Assembly: GCF_027596085.1 (NCBI RefSeq)
Contig: NC_072451.1
Coordinates: 11,068,795 to 11,132,794, forward strand
Origin: Anoplopoma fimbria
Taxonomy: Eukaryota > Chordata > Actinopteri > Perciformes > Anoplopomatidae
DNA length: 64,000 bases
Direction: 5' to 3'
Of the stretch, positions 11,901 through 48,742 are shown in pieces. The position numbers and the translations under genes were made by a program. Every line of letters starts with the position of its first letter. The first letter of the stretch is position 1. The notes beneath the pieces are model-generated. The model did no database searches, was not told where the DNA came from, and worked only from the letters and a program-made list of their open reading frames with translations.

Positions 11901-12774
11901 CTCTATTTACAACCAATTTGTTATATAAATATAATACATCATTTTCAGAAAAGCTGTCAAGTCAATGCATACAAGAGCTCGATCACAATAGGTTAAATAC
12001 ACGGTTCGGGGGGGGATTATTCTGATTGGATTAGCTGACACGAGGACATGGTGGACTGACGGCGTGAAAAATCACACAGAGGATGGGCAGTGAGAGGGTG
12101 GGGGTCTCTCTTCAGGTGACGCTAAGTGACGTGTACAATATTCAGGCTGTAAACAGCTCTTGTTAAAAGAATTTAAAACTTCAGCTCGGTCCATTCAGGA
12201 ATTTTACACGGGATTCCTCCAGAGTTCGGTACATTTTCAGGTTAAAGTTGTTGCATCAGTCCAAACGCACAGAAACTGATGTATCCTAGTGATGCTTAGC
12301 CCTCTTGTCATGATGGACACACACACAACCTGTTCAAAAGAAACCTTAACGTCAGATACAGAGTCAACATCTGGTCTAACACCAGCATGGGTCTGCCAGA
12401 TGACTTAGCTTTTGTTAGCTTTCACACACAAGTGGGCGTTTGAGATGCTGGTGGCCGGTGTGGAATGGCGGGTGGAGACAGTGGAGCTGTGGAGGGCTGG
12501 ATGGTAGGAGGGTTAACCTGTGTGTGGATGAGAGGGCCTCGCACGGAGAAAGTAACATGCAAGTGAGGCTCTTTGATGTGTGAATGAGGAAACTAAAATA
12601 GTTCAGAGGTCCATGAACTCATCAATCTCTATAAACTGTTTAAATACACCGTTTTTTCTATTTCATTAATTGGTACAAACATCTTTGTTTCCTGCTGTCC
12701 AGTATTAATCAAGAAGATCAAGTATAGTCATGTGTGTCGAGGACTCAGGAGTCCAGGTCCCCCTGATACTCTAC

Positions 12775-38199
<25,425 letters not shown>

Positions 38200-38229
38200 G
38201 TCGGACCGGCGTCGACACCAGCTCACACA

Positions 38230-38350
38230 CTGAAACGATTCAACTGTCCCGTAGACGGAGAAAGCCCGACTATATCATTTCGCTACTTCTACTCCTCCTC
38301 TATTCGCAGACGGCAGCCATGTTGGATTTTGCCAACCGACTTCCTGTGTG
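38230..38350 (-). promoter_or_regulatory. trappc8: Likely promoter region of trappc8
   Basis: Just upstream of the start codon, the plus strand reads GGCAGCCATGTTGG (38312-38325), which resembles a YY1 site, followed by GACTTCCTG (38338-38346), an ETS-type core. There is no TATA box. This combination is typical of vertebrate housekeeping promoters; the assignment rests on motif and position only. Confidence 0.4.
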
Positions 38351-38399
38351 GAGCTGAGACGATCAGGTGATGCCTGATACCTACTTCCTGTTCCTCTCC

Positions 38400-39100
38400 A
38401 CGTGAACAGTGTGCGCTGATGTTTCACCTTAACGTAAATACTCCATATGGAATAGCAAGGGTATAATATAGCAACACAAATGGAATATTTGTTTCAGAAT
38501 AATAATGATGGTCTTTTCTTTACTTATGAAGAGTTTCTCCCACCCAGCATGTAGGTTTATACTTGTAACACCTGAGGATTATGCTAAAGTCTTAAGTGCA
38601 GTACCCTGTGGTGTCTGAATGCTGTTTAAATCTCAGCAGAAGCGTTCATGTCAAGCAATTGCCCTTGTTATCTCCAATAGACACTCATTTATTTTTGTAA
38701 TAACATCAAGAGAGCTCTGATCCAAAGAGTAATACTACATTTCCATATGCGATTTCACATTTATTTCATAACACGTGGATGATATGGTATGGAAGAAGGT
38801 CTGGCTTCGACTTAATCAATATTTAGACATTGATGTGAATTGTAGTTTATGTTTTGGAGGCCCAGAAACTGCATTTATTTTGTGCTTTTATCACTGAGAA
38901 AATAATAAAAAATGTTATTTTTTATTATTATTATTAGGTACACATGGCTAGTTCACTGCCTGTCGCATACATTTGGGTATCTGGAGCTTCCACCAACCAG
39001 GCGACCACCTCCTGTTTCTGAAAAGTGAAGCCAATGTGGAAGTGAATGCATTCTCTTTAATGTGCATCAGGGGGACAGCAAAAAACAGTCTGGTTGTATA
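38400..39100. other. Intergenic DNA between trappc8 and commd2
   Basis: AT-rich, no recognised gene or regulatory feature beyond the trappc8 promoter region. Confidence 0.4.
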
Positions 39101-39102
39101 AA

Positions 39103-39425
39103 AGTCTGAGACAATTACTCTACTTCTCTCTTGATTTATTCCCTCAGTAAACATTGTAAACATGAGTTTATGGTCTCAATCTCTAGTTTAAGTCTTCTTC
39201 AATACAGCATGATGTTCATTTAGTACATGGTCCATTTAGAGTCAAACAGACCATAAAGCAGGGTATGCTTTAGGGCTTGGCTACCTTGTGATCAACAGGT
39301 TGCTACTGCTACCAGAGTTGTATATAGCGCCTCTTATTCACTCCTTTGCAATCCAAACTGAGTCCACAAACCAATGGGTGACATCACGACACCTATGTCC
39401 ACTTCTTATGTACAGTCTATGATGG
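39103..39425 (-). repeat. Dispersed repeat, copy 3 (inverted)
   Basis: The same family as the copies at 16985 and 36749, in opposite orientation, ending TACAGTCTATGATGG on the plus strand. It lies between trappc8 and commd2. Confidence 0.75.
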
Positions 39426-39679
39426 CAACCGACAAACTTTGAAATAAGGCAGTTTTTTTTTCCAAAACAAGCCATTCAGATTTGGCTCCCTTTCCTATAT
39501 CACATGCAGGCTCACTAGAATATTCCACCCACTGCTTGGAGCCAATTACAGTAGACTGGGCTTTTTCGGGAGGGGTAACTTTAATAAAACGGAGAATTAT
39601 AGAGAGAGGAGGACTCTGTATATTCAGATAGACAGTAAGAGAAAAATAATGTGGTTAAATATACCAAAGAATGTAAACA

Positions 39680-40315
39680 TGTTTTAGGAGAAACCCAAAA
39701 TACAAGCATGAACTTGAAAAAGAGCAAATGTCGCCTTTAATTCTTCGTGAAATAAATTCAACAAGGGGCTCTCGACATTCCTCAGAAATGCTAAGGTCAC
39801 TCAGTTGCTGTAGGTTTGTTGGCGACACATCCATGATGCAATTCTCCTGTTCCACCTCCACATTCCACATACCAAAGATGCTCTATTGGATAGAGATCTG
39901 GTGACTGTGAGTACAGTGAACTTATTGTCATGTTCAAGAATGATCTGAGCTTGCAACGTGGTGCTTTCTCCTGCTGGAAGTAGCCATTAGAAGATGAGTA
40001 CACTGTGGTCATGAAAGGATGGACATGGTCAGCAACAATACTCAGAAAGGCTGTGGCGTTTCAACTATGCTCAATTGGTACTAAGGGGCCTGAAGTGTGT
40101 TAAGAAAATATCCCTCACACCATTTACATTACACCACCATCACCAGCCTGACCTTTTGATAGAAGGCAGGATGGATGCATGCCTTCATACATGTTATTTA
40201 TCATTTGGTAGCCGATGTGATTACTTTTTCCAACAGTTATGGTGATGGGGTTGACCGTTTGCATAGTAGCACTGTAATGACCTTGGTGGGGAATGCTTCA
40301 GAATTTATGCACACT
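39680..40315 (-). mobile_element. Decayed Tc1-like transposase relic
   Basis: On the minus strand, broken frames read HPFMTTVYSSSNGYFQQEKAP, SPDLYPIEHLW and SPTNLQQLSD, then SEECREPLVEFISRRIK. This is the order of a Tc1-type catalytic C-terminus (second catalytic region, NPIEHLW-like Glu motif, tail). Several frame changes and stops are present, and no inverted repeats or TA-flanked ends could be found. It is a different subfamily from the elements at 3746 and 48743. Confidence 0.8.
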
Positions 40316-40595
40316 ACACACACAAGTTGATATTGATAAATATGGTACAAACAATACATGAGGCACATGCTTCCTACGTCAACTTTTTTACTTTACATTT
40401 GGCAAGTATTATGACTTAAGGGTAATAAAGTGAAGGCCATTTGCCAGTCAGATGGGCAAAAGTCTAGTTTACCATCCAGGACCAGTTCATCACTGCAGGG
40501 CAGAAAACAGACACTGCTTAGTGTATCCAGGTATAAAGGCAATAATGTGGTGCTTAACAGGAGAAACACAGATACACAAAAATGGACCTGGGGGG

Positions 40596-43500
40596 TCATT
40601 TGATGTTGCGAAATATGCGGCGAGCGTGATTGGTTTTTATGGCGGCCAGAGCTGCCTCCAGTGTGGAGATGAGGTGCAGGAGGGTGCTGGGGTCTGTCTG
40701 GAGAACCCTTCTGCTGAGGTCACCGCTGTCACCACCTCCGGTCATGAGCAGGCGCATCGTCAGCATGGGAACGACCTGCTGACGGATTGGACGACTCGCC
40801 AACTGGCAGTATGGAGGGACAGAGAAACATATGGGAGAAGTTGTTCAAATCTGAACATCGAAAAGGGCAACCCAGGGGCCAGAAACATGTTGGCATCGAA
40901 CGGTCAAACCAAAACTTTGTTTCATAAATGCGTGTCATATCAGCTTTGTATCACATGGTTAACGTTGTGAAACCATTGGTGAGGTTTAGGCACAAAACTA
41001 CTTGGATAAGGTTGGAAAAAAAATCATGGTTTGTGTTTAAACTTCAACGTATCCATGTAAAGTCTGCGTTTTGTGTTTCATACGGGACACGAACAGCTGT
41101 CTCCTGGGTGAGTTTGTTTGACCCCTCCCACCCTCAGTGGACTTTCTCGCTTGTCATACTCGTTATCATATACGTATCCGTTGTTTGCAGAAATGTACAA
41201 TGCCAAATTGTTTTCTGGGCGCTGATAACTGGAACCTTTACAGCTCCAAGAGCCAAAAACACAACATGTATAAGCACAGGTTATAGCCATGTTGTTGTTT
41301 TTTCAGTTTGTAGTGTACCCTGACTTCCTCCTTTCCTCATTTCATACCCGTGGACTCACATGTCCTGGTGGTGGAAAGTTATTCGGAAATTTAACTCCAA
41401 TTCAATCAACAAACACAATTACACACAAAACGATTGACAAAAGCCGAATAAATAAGCAAACATAATCAAATATAAAATACATTGTCCATTTGAATCCAAA
41501 GCAGATGATTAATTATTTCTAAATGATCCAGCCTACACACAGAGACGCACACACCTGTACATCCAGTCTCCATTCCAGGTTGTGGTAGGCAGGCAGGTGG
41601 GAGGGCAGCTGACTCAGGATGCTGCGAATCTGACTGTGGTGTTGGAGGTAGAGCTGCAACACAAAGCACCACACACTCAGCTGGAGAGCAGGGAACTGTC
41701 ATACAGAGTGTGCACTGCAAATCATCTCAGATCAAAATAAAAATGGAGTCATAGTCACCTGTAAGAGGATCTGGTTAAGTTCTTCACCAAACCCCAAGAC
41801 CAACACAGAGTCCAAGAAATCCACTTCAGAGATCTACACCCATACACAGACACAGACACATTGATTCGATATTCCATGTACACCACACCTGGTAGAATAT
41901 GGGACTCATTTGTTTTTTTGGCATTTTAGTGTCTCGTGATGACAGGGTACACAGAAAATAATACCTCACTAAATGTTACAGACAGACGGTTGCATTTGAA
42001 ACATAAAAAGCACAATTCTAATTATTGCATTCAGGCCCTGATGGTGTGCATGCTGGCTCACTGACATGACGTATAATCATTATTGATTATATCTGGCTCT
42101 CCTGCTAAAAGTCTGAAGGAAACAAAGTCTATGATAGTGGATACAAACAACTTTTCAAGTGGTATTGTTGTTCGCACCGCTGTCGCAAAGACAACAGGAT
42201 CGGATATAACAGAATGTAGCCTAGTACACTAAGTTTTTATCATTATTCATTTTATTTCTAGGGTTGTTAAGATTATCAAACGGACATCCAATTATAGATG
42301 GTTATGTCTAGCTGCTAGCGTTAGACAGCGTTGTTTATATTATCAAACAGACATTGAATCATAGATGTGCGTTCCTGGCTGCTATTGTTAGATAGCTAGC
42401 GTTAAGATCAGTGTTTTCAGTGTTAGACGTTTTGTTTGACACATAGCACCTAGGCCTGATTGAACGTGCTCCAGGCGCTGTGGATTCTTGATGCATGGCA
42501 CGACTTTTTCTCTCCCCCTGACCCGGAAATCCCCCATCAGAAATTCATGTTCAGGCCCACCTGGCCTCGATTAAAGATTGTGGTAATTCCTCCAATCACC
42601 TTTAAGTCAATGTCAATGTCAAACACAGAGAGAAGTGTCAGAGTGTGCGTGTGTGAGTCACCATGTGTTTGGAGCTCTCGGTCATCAGATACATCAGGCC
42701 TTCCACTCCATGCTGCACCATTTCCACGGGAACACACAGCTTCCCTGCAAGCAGTGGGTCATTATACACTCTGGAGTCCTGGCAGGTCTGCTCTGTTAAT
42801 CACTAAATATAAGGAACTTAAGCCACCCATATAATCATGGGATGTGTTGGTTAGTGACCACAGAAATCAAACCAGATTATTCCAACATGCTCTGTCTCTT
42901 TAATATTAATGATGATCAAGCTGTACAGAATGATTTAACTGATCATCAATAACTGTAAACCAACACTGTGTGAGACTGTTTTGGAGATTAATTCAACTGT
43001 AAAGTCATTTTGGAGGGTTTAGTATGTGGTGCTGTTGAATACTGTTTTACTGCAAGGTGTTTATAATATAACTCTACATATATCAGTTAAGGGTAGAATT
43101 AATATTAGAAACATTATTACTGCAGAGCTGTTTTTCACTTTAGCAAAGTATGCCTAATGATGGCAACTAAATACACTTCAGAAGCAACATAAACTATGAG
43201 AGTACTGCAGTCTTAATAAATACAGTCTATATACAATATGTTTAAATCTAGCTGAAATGTTTTACACCATGTTTCCCATGACTAGTCCACTACTGCTCAC
43301 AGTGTTGATTAAAGCTTTTGACAGCTGTCGGAGTGGACCAATCGGCTGCATGGTTAGGAGGATGTGATGGAAGCTGTAGTCTTACTGGCTGCTCCCTCGT
43401 AGATCTTGGGACTGCTTCCTCTCCTTAAGAACTCCAGCGCTATGCGACCAAACTCTCCAACCACTGAGGACAAAAAATACAAGGACAAATTGTTATTACA

Positions 43501-44411
43501 GATGGTTTGATTGGTACAGCGTATCCATAGACTGTATGAAAGAAGAGGACATAGTCCGGTCTGGGAGCTGACTGTGTTTTCGTCTGACAACTTTAAAGCT
43601 TTCACAGTGAGTTTTCACTTCATGAAAGTTAAGTTTAACATTTTGGTCACCAAAAAATTCTGTTTCCAAAAAAGAGGTGTGTACTGGGATCCACCTCAAA
43701 CATAGCTGCCTCTCAACTGCCCTCAACTTAACATTGGTTTAGGCAGCGTACTGAGAGCCTTGTGCTTCAGTCCTGTAGGGAAAGGCTGCAGGTCTCATGG
43801 AGCCGCTGATGTATGAAAAGTCAGCAGCTGCATCTAACACATCTGTACTGCAGGGACAAAATGCAGTCAACACAAGACATGTCCACGTTTTGCAGCTGGC
43901 TTGCCATGCATTTAGTCCTCTACCTGTGAGATTTTAGAGTGTCCTAACAGAATTGTGGATGATGGCAGAGTTGGACCCTAGAACCTAAAATGTGGGGTAA
44001 CTCGCAATTGATTATTCATTTAGGATCTAATTTGTGTTTCATCTTGGATTTGTTTATCAGTTAAATCATTTGGAAAATATTGTGCATTTTAGGGTGGCTG
44101 AGTATGTGCAGGAAACTCACCTGTCTCACTTATACATTCGTGCTATTAGTATACATCCGGGCAATTTCTCCTGCCCTATATCCTCCACTTATATTCTTAT
44201 TTATTAGGGATGGTATGGTCGTAGGTCATACAGACCGTTAACTTTATCATACTGTTGCCATTTTACTATCAGCTGACAGTCACCTGTTAAGTGTTACAGA
44301 CGCAAACATGTTGTCATGGTCCTGATCCAAGACCAGCTACTGACCTGCGGCGTCAACATTCGGTAGAAAGGAGAGGTGTTCTTTATGGTCTTCAGACAAA
44401 ACTAGCAGCAT
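40596..44411 (-). CDS. commd2: COMM domain-containing protein 2 (6 coding exons)
   Basis: A member of the COMMD family, subunits of the Commander complex linked to endosomal recycling, copper handling and NF-kB control. Exons 5' to 3': 44411-44345, 43463-43386, 42744-42662, 41833-41759, 41653-41555, 40802-40596 (stop). All are GT/AG with matching phases, giving 202 aa against 199 in human. The protein begins MLLVLSEDHKEHLSFLPNVD. It shows FGRIALEFLRRGSSPKIYEG, an EMVQHGVEGLMYLMTESSK block and SEVDFLDSVLVLGFGEELN, then the COMM domain from about residue 120: PAYHNLEWRLDVQLASR near residues 123-140 and the C-terminal QTDPSTLLHLISTLEAAL and RRIFRNIK. The conserved Trp-Arg-Leu-Asp-Val signature is intact. 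Neighbours are trappc8 downstream and a transposon cluster upstream. Confidence 0.95.
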
Positions 44412-44700
44412 CCTGAATAACCGGTAGAGTCCTCAACAAACGGTAGAGTCCTAAACACTAACAGTTTAACAGACGGAAACCAAACACATCCATCAACCCG
44501 GAAAACAACTTGGACCTTTTTTCCATAACCCGCCCTACTCTGCCTCTGATTGGCTGACGCTGGCATTCCTGCCGTAGAACTAACCAATCGTGTTCTTCAT
44601 GTCTACACCTAACCGAACCAGCCAGCGAAGGCAACGAGTGCTAACCAATCAGAGGCGGAGTATGGCGGGTCGGCTTTCCTTCTTCGTTGGTGTTTAACTG
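44412..44700 (-). promoter_or_regulatory. commd2: commd2 promoter with several CCAAT boxes
   Basis: Three CCAAT-type boxes lie within 300 bases upstream of the start: ATTGG at 44549-44553, CCAAT at 44583-44587 and CCAAT at 44645-44649. The first and third lie in the arms of an imperfect inverted repeat (44529-44555 and 44643-44669, 24 of 27 paired). No TATA box. NF-Y type control is inferred from the motifs. Confidence 0.5.
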
Positions 44701-45430
44701 CAGCATAGCATTACTGCCCTCCTCTGGATTTAACCCTCTCCTTCATGTTTCTGCTGAGTCCGTGTTCTTGTTCTGTGATGTGTGCTAAGTAGGGTGACCT
44801 ACCCAAAGTGTTCAGTGTTCAAACGCATTAGACAAAATCAAATACAAATATGGAACCGTGTAATTAAGAAAATACCAAATATCATATCGATGCTTCTCTA
44901 TTTTGACTCATTTTTATTTAATTACAGCACATTTTTCTTTAAAGATGTCCTTTATCCCCAGGGTGTTTTTAGGATGTATGTATGGTGTATCAGGACCTAC
45001 ACCTGGAGTTGGTTGAGTGCCATACATGATCAATAAACTACAAATGAGGCAAAGAATATTGGAACGGCTCCATATCGATTCAAACAAGGCTTAAATTGTA
45101 GCATATACTGCACTCTAAATCAATTGAGAAAAGTTATTGATTACATTGCACTCGTTAAGATTTAAGTCAATGGCTTTCAGTCATTATTCTACAAGATCAT
45201 CAGTGGAAAATCTAATTATATGCATTTTCTTTTTTCAAAAGCAAACGGACTAATAAAACCATCAGCGGTTAGTCCTGAGCTTGTTTTTCTTTCTTTTAAT
45301 CAAGATATGCATTGGAAAAAAATAATAAAATTCACAATTTAAAATCAAAATGTATATAATTATAAATAATGTAAATAAACATTTACATGTATACACACAT
45401 ATACACATATTTGTTTATACATATATTGTG
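44700..45430. other. Intergenic DNA upstream of commd2
   Basis: AT-rich with no recognised gene. It ends in the TA/TG microsatellite that precedes the LINE. Confidence 0.4.
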
Positions 45431-45435
45431 TATAC

Positions 45436-45493
<58 letters not shown>
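45436..45493. repeat. (TA)n(TG)n compound microsatellite
   Basis: About 19 TA units followed by about 9 TG units, immediately before the first recognisable LINE sequence. Confidence 0.95.
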
Positions 45494-46477
45494 ATATATA
45501 TTGTTATTGACCCGCTCATGGAGAGCGCCGATATCTTGTGTATACAAAAGACTTTCCTAGCTAAACAAGACCTAGATATACTGAATTCTGTTAAGAATGA
45601 TTTTCATGGGGCAGGGGAATCCAAGGGAATAGTGCGTGGCAGAATACCTGGGGGTAGCCATTCTGTGGCATAAGAAATATGATCCACTGATCAGTGATTA
45701 GGCTAGAGGTGGACTGGTGCATAGCAATTAAAGTTGTACATAATAAGAATGTTTTTGTCATTTTAAATGTGTACACTCCTTATGAATCTAACCAAAACAA
45801 GGATGAATGTCTTGAGGATGTTGCAATCCTGTATGATCTGGCTACAACAGATCACTTACCTGTCTCTATGATATTAAATGTTGAGAGTCTACCGGAGGTG
45901 ACCAGTAATGATAGCCATTAACAAAGGGTTAAGTAGATTGGTCAAGACTCACACAAGATGATTTTTGGCATTACAATTCACTAACTGATGAGAGCCTAAT
46001 TAATATTGATATTCCACTTGATGCAATTCTGTGTGGCAACATTAAATGTGAGAACCAAAACCACAACAGTGATCTATGCATTATGTATGACAAAATGATG
46101 CAATGTCTAAATAATAGCAGTAAATCATTCAGCCCAAAAAGGGCTAAAAAAACATAATCTTAGGCTGGGATGGAATGAATATGTGTCTGAACTCCATATA
46201 GAGGCTAAAGAAGGTTTATCTGGAAAAGCAAGACACGGTCCAGAGGGTGAACTCAAGAAACACGCAAATGCTAGATTTAAATATGCTGTGCGCTTTATTA
46301 AAAGAAATGAGCAGGCCATGAGGGAAAACTCCATGGCCAAAAAGCTTCAGCAGAATAATGTCTATGATTTCTGGAAAGAAGTTAAGGTGGCCAATAACAT
46401 TAAGATGCCCTTGACTTCTAATATTGGTGGAGCTACTGGTTCGGAAAGCATTGCTTTTATTTTGAAGCCCATTTATT

Positions 46478-47226
46478 CTCACAGTGCACGCAATCGTGCA
46501 CGTCAACTGTGCACGTGAAATGCGTGTGATTGACAACCTGTCTTCCTTCCGTGTCACCCCTGAAAAATGCGAAAATGTCGGCTCATGCCAAAAAGAGGAA
46601 AGTGGTGCCGAAAGCAGAACTTTCAAACAAATATGGACTACTAATGTTTTCTTTACTGAAGTCCAGGGTAAACCTGTGTGTTTGGTTTGTGGGGAGCATG
46701 TCGCCGTGTTTAAAGAGTACAATTTTCTTTTCTTTTTTTTTTGCAAAAAGCACAGTTCTGAAAACATTAAATGTTTAATATAGGCATGTAAAGTCAAAAA
46801 GGCTACAGAACTGGGACACTTTTCTTTACACAGTTACACAGTTCAGTGACATGTCTTGTTTATTTTGGCTACAAAGATGATGTGATGTCTTTAGAAAGCT
46901 AAGAAAATCCTTGTTTCAATAGTATATGAAACTCAAAATGCCCTTTGTTATTAATGTGACTGAAAATGAGTCAAATGTTTCACATTTTGTTTATCATTTT
47001 GGAAATTCTATTTGAATAAATGATATTTTTGAAAGCTAACCTCACCTTTTAATTGCCAAATAATAACATACACTCTTACCAGCGGTCAAAACAATGCCAT
47101 TTACTGCTTTTTATATAGAAATAAAATGTATATTATGCATAATTGAGTTCGGCATTTTGGCCCGGCCCTCCAAAATATTTTCAGTTGCTCATTTGGCCCC
47201 CTGGGAAAAATAATTGCCCACCCCTG
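46478..47226 (+). mobile_element. hAT-like DNA transposon fragment nested in the LINE
   Basis: Interrupts the LINE between ...TGSESIA and HYRDIFNSVK-like sequence. Near 46575-46725, in two frames, it reads a BED-type zinc-finger start (AKKRKV, SRTFKQIW, then GKPVCLVCGEHVAVFKEYN), characteristic of hAT transposase N-termini. The right end is CCCACCCCTG, the reverse complement of a typical hAT end CAGGGGTGGG, and is followed by CATTATAG. The base octamer before the left boundary, CATTTATT, is only partly similar, so the target duplication is unproven. The catalytic domain is missing. Confidence 0.65.
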
Positions 47227-47248
47227 CATTATAGGGATATTTTTAACA

Positions 47249-48019
47249 GTGTCAAGAGTGATGAGTTCATTGTTGGTGATGTTCCTAATAATGGTGTTTG
47301 GTAATGGTGTGTCCTATGCCATTGGGAAATTGGCAGTAAACAAAGCATGTGGCCTTGACCAAATAACAGCAGAACATCTGCAGCATGCTAGCCATAGAAT
47401 TCCAGTGCTACTTGCTATGTGTTTTTCTGGATTCTTAATGCACGGTGTTCTTCCTGACTCTATGCTGACTGTTTTATTAGTGCTAGTAATCAAAGATAAA
47501 ACCGGGATGCAGAAGATTATAGAGAACAAATTCTCTTGGATAGGCTCCAAGAATACATAACAACCACTGATCATCAATTTGGTTTTAAAAACGACCATGG
47601 CACAGACTTATGTATTTATGCACTAAAGGAAGTTGTTAGTAATTATAAGAGACATAATACTACAATATTTGTGTTTCCTGGATGCATCAAAAGCTTTTGA
47701 TAGAATGAATCACTGTAAACTGTTTTTCAAACTACAAAAGCGAGGATATTTGATTAGGATTTTGCACTTTTGGTATTCCCATCAAACCATGCAAGCTAGA
47801 TGGGGTAAGAGTGTATCTGCACCATTCCTAGTGACCAATGGGGTTCGACAAGGTGGAATACTGTCACCTGTCTTTTTCAATCTGTATACGGATGATCTTT
47901 TTAAAAAGTTAAAACAGTGTAAGACAGGATGTATGGTGGGGGAAAGTCTGATTAACCATCTGTTGTACGCTGATGACTTAGTGGTCCTGTCTCCTTATAG
48001 AGGACTGCTAAGAGTCTGA
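47249..48019 (+). pseudogene. LINE reverse transcriptase fragment
   Basis: Two blocks of the reverse-transcriptase domain, 47249-47560 and 47633-48019, in different frames. The first has the KACGLDQI fingers region; the second has the FDRMNH (motif A), QGGILSP (motif B) and YADD (motif C) blocks. The frame change near 47560-47630 and a stop at 48017 prevent a full protein. Confidence 0.88.
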
Positions 48020-48742
48020 TCATGTTATGGTCTGCAGTGTGACATTTTATTCAACTCTAAAAAGAGTGTTATCATGATCGCTAAAACCAAGGAGGATCAG
48101 AAGTTACATTTTCCATCGTTTTTTATGGCAGACGAGGAGCTAAATGTGGTAAATAAAGTAAAATATTTAGGTCACATCATCAGGGATGACCAAAGTGATG
48201 ATGATGTGCAGGGCCAGTGTTGTATATATTGTATGCACAGGCCAATATGCTGGCATGTACATTTCACATTAAACAGCTCTCTTTAAAGCCTACTGTACTC
48301 CACTTTATACAGACCACTTGTAGTGCAGTTACGTAAGGCAGAAAATGAAAAAGCTTCAGGTGGCTTTTAATGATGCTTTTAGAATCTTGCTCAAGCTCCC
48401 AAGATGGACTGGGTGCTAGTGCTAGGCATATGTTTGTGACTAGAAAGGTACCCACTTTTTATGCAGTTTGAGGAATTTTACAAATTTATGTCAACTGATT
48501 GACTCAAAAAACTCAAATCATAAATGTTTTAACTGAGCCAACACAAAGTGACACAAGGTATTCCTTTTGTTTGTGGAAACATTGGAACAAATGTCTCCAT
48601 GTCTTTTAACCAATGGTGACTTTTGTACTGCAATGACTATACCTGTCTTCGTGTTCTCATATTCTATTGTATTTGTTGTTTTATTTTTTTCTGTTTTGTA
48701 TGGACCCTTGTGTCTGAAAACAAATAAATAAATATATATATA

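Larger units (their letters stand above)
45500..48735 (+). mobile_element. Truncated, decayed non-LTR retrotransposon (LINE)
   Basis: Starts inside an apurinic-type endonuclease: ADILCIQKTFLAKQDL, then VVHNKNVFVILNVYTPYE and TDHLPVSM, with an internal deletion between them. A linker region follows (46140-46460, ...NVYDFWKEVKVANNIKM). After an inserted hAT-like piece (46478-47226) the reverse transcriptase resumes: NKACGLDQITAEHL, FLDASKAFDRMNH (47676-47714), NGVRQGGILSPVFFNLY, and LLYADDLVVLSPY with the catalytic YADD near 47966. Stops and frame changes occur throughout, and the 5' part (ORF1 and the start of the endonuclease) is missing, as expected from incomplete reverse transcription. The 3' end is an AAATAAATA-type tail at about 48721-48735. 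Clade not determined. Confidence 0.88.

Noticed and set aside
40452..40970. 172-codon plus-strand ORF
   Set aside because: Antisense to the last commd2 exon, which encodes the conserved COMM domain end; no recognisable protein.
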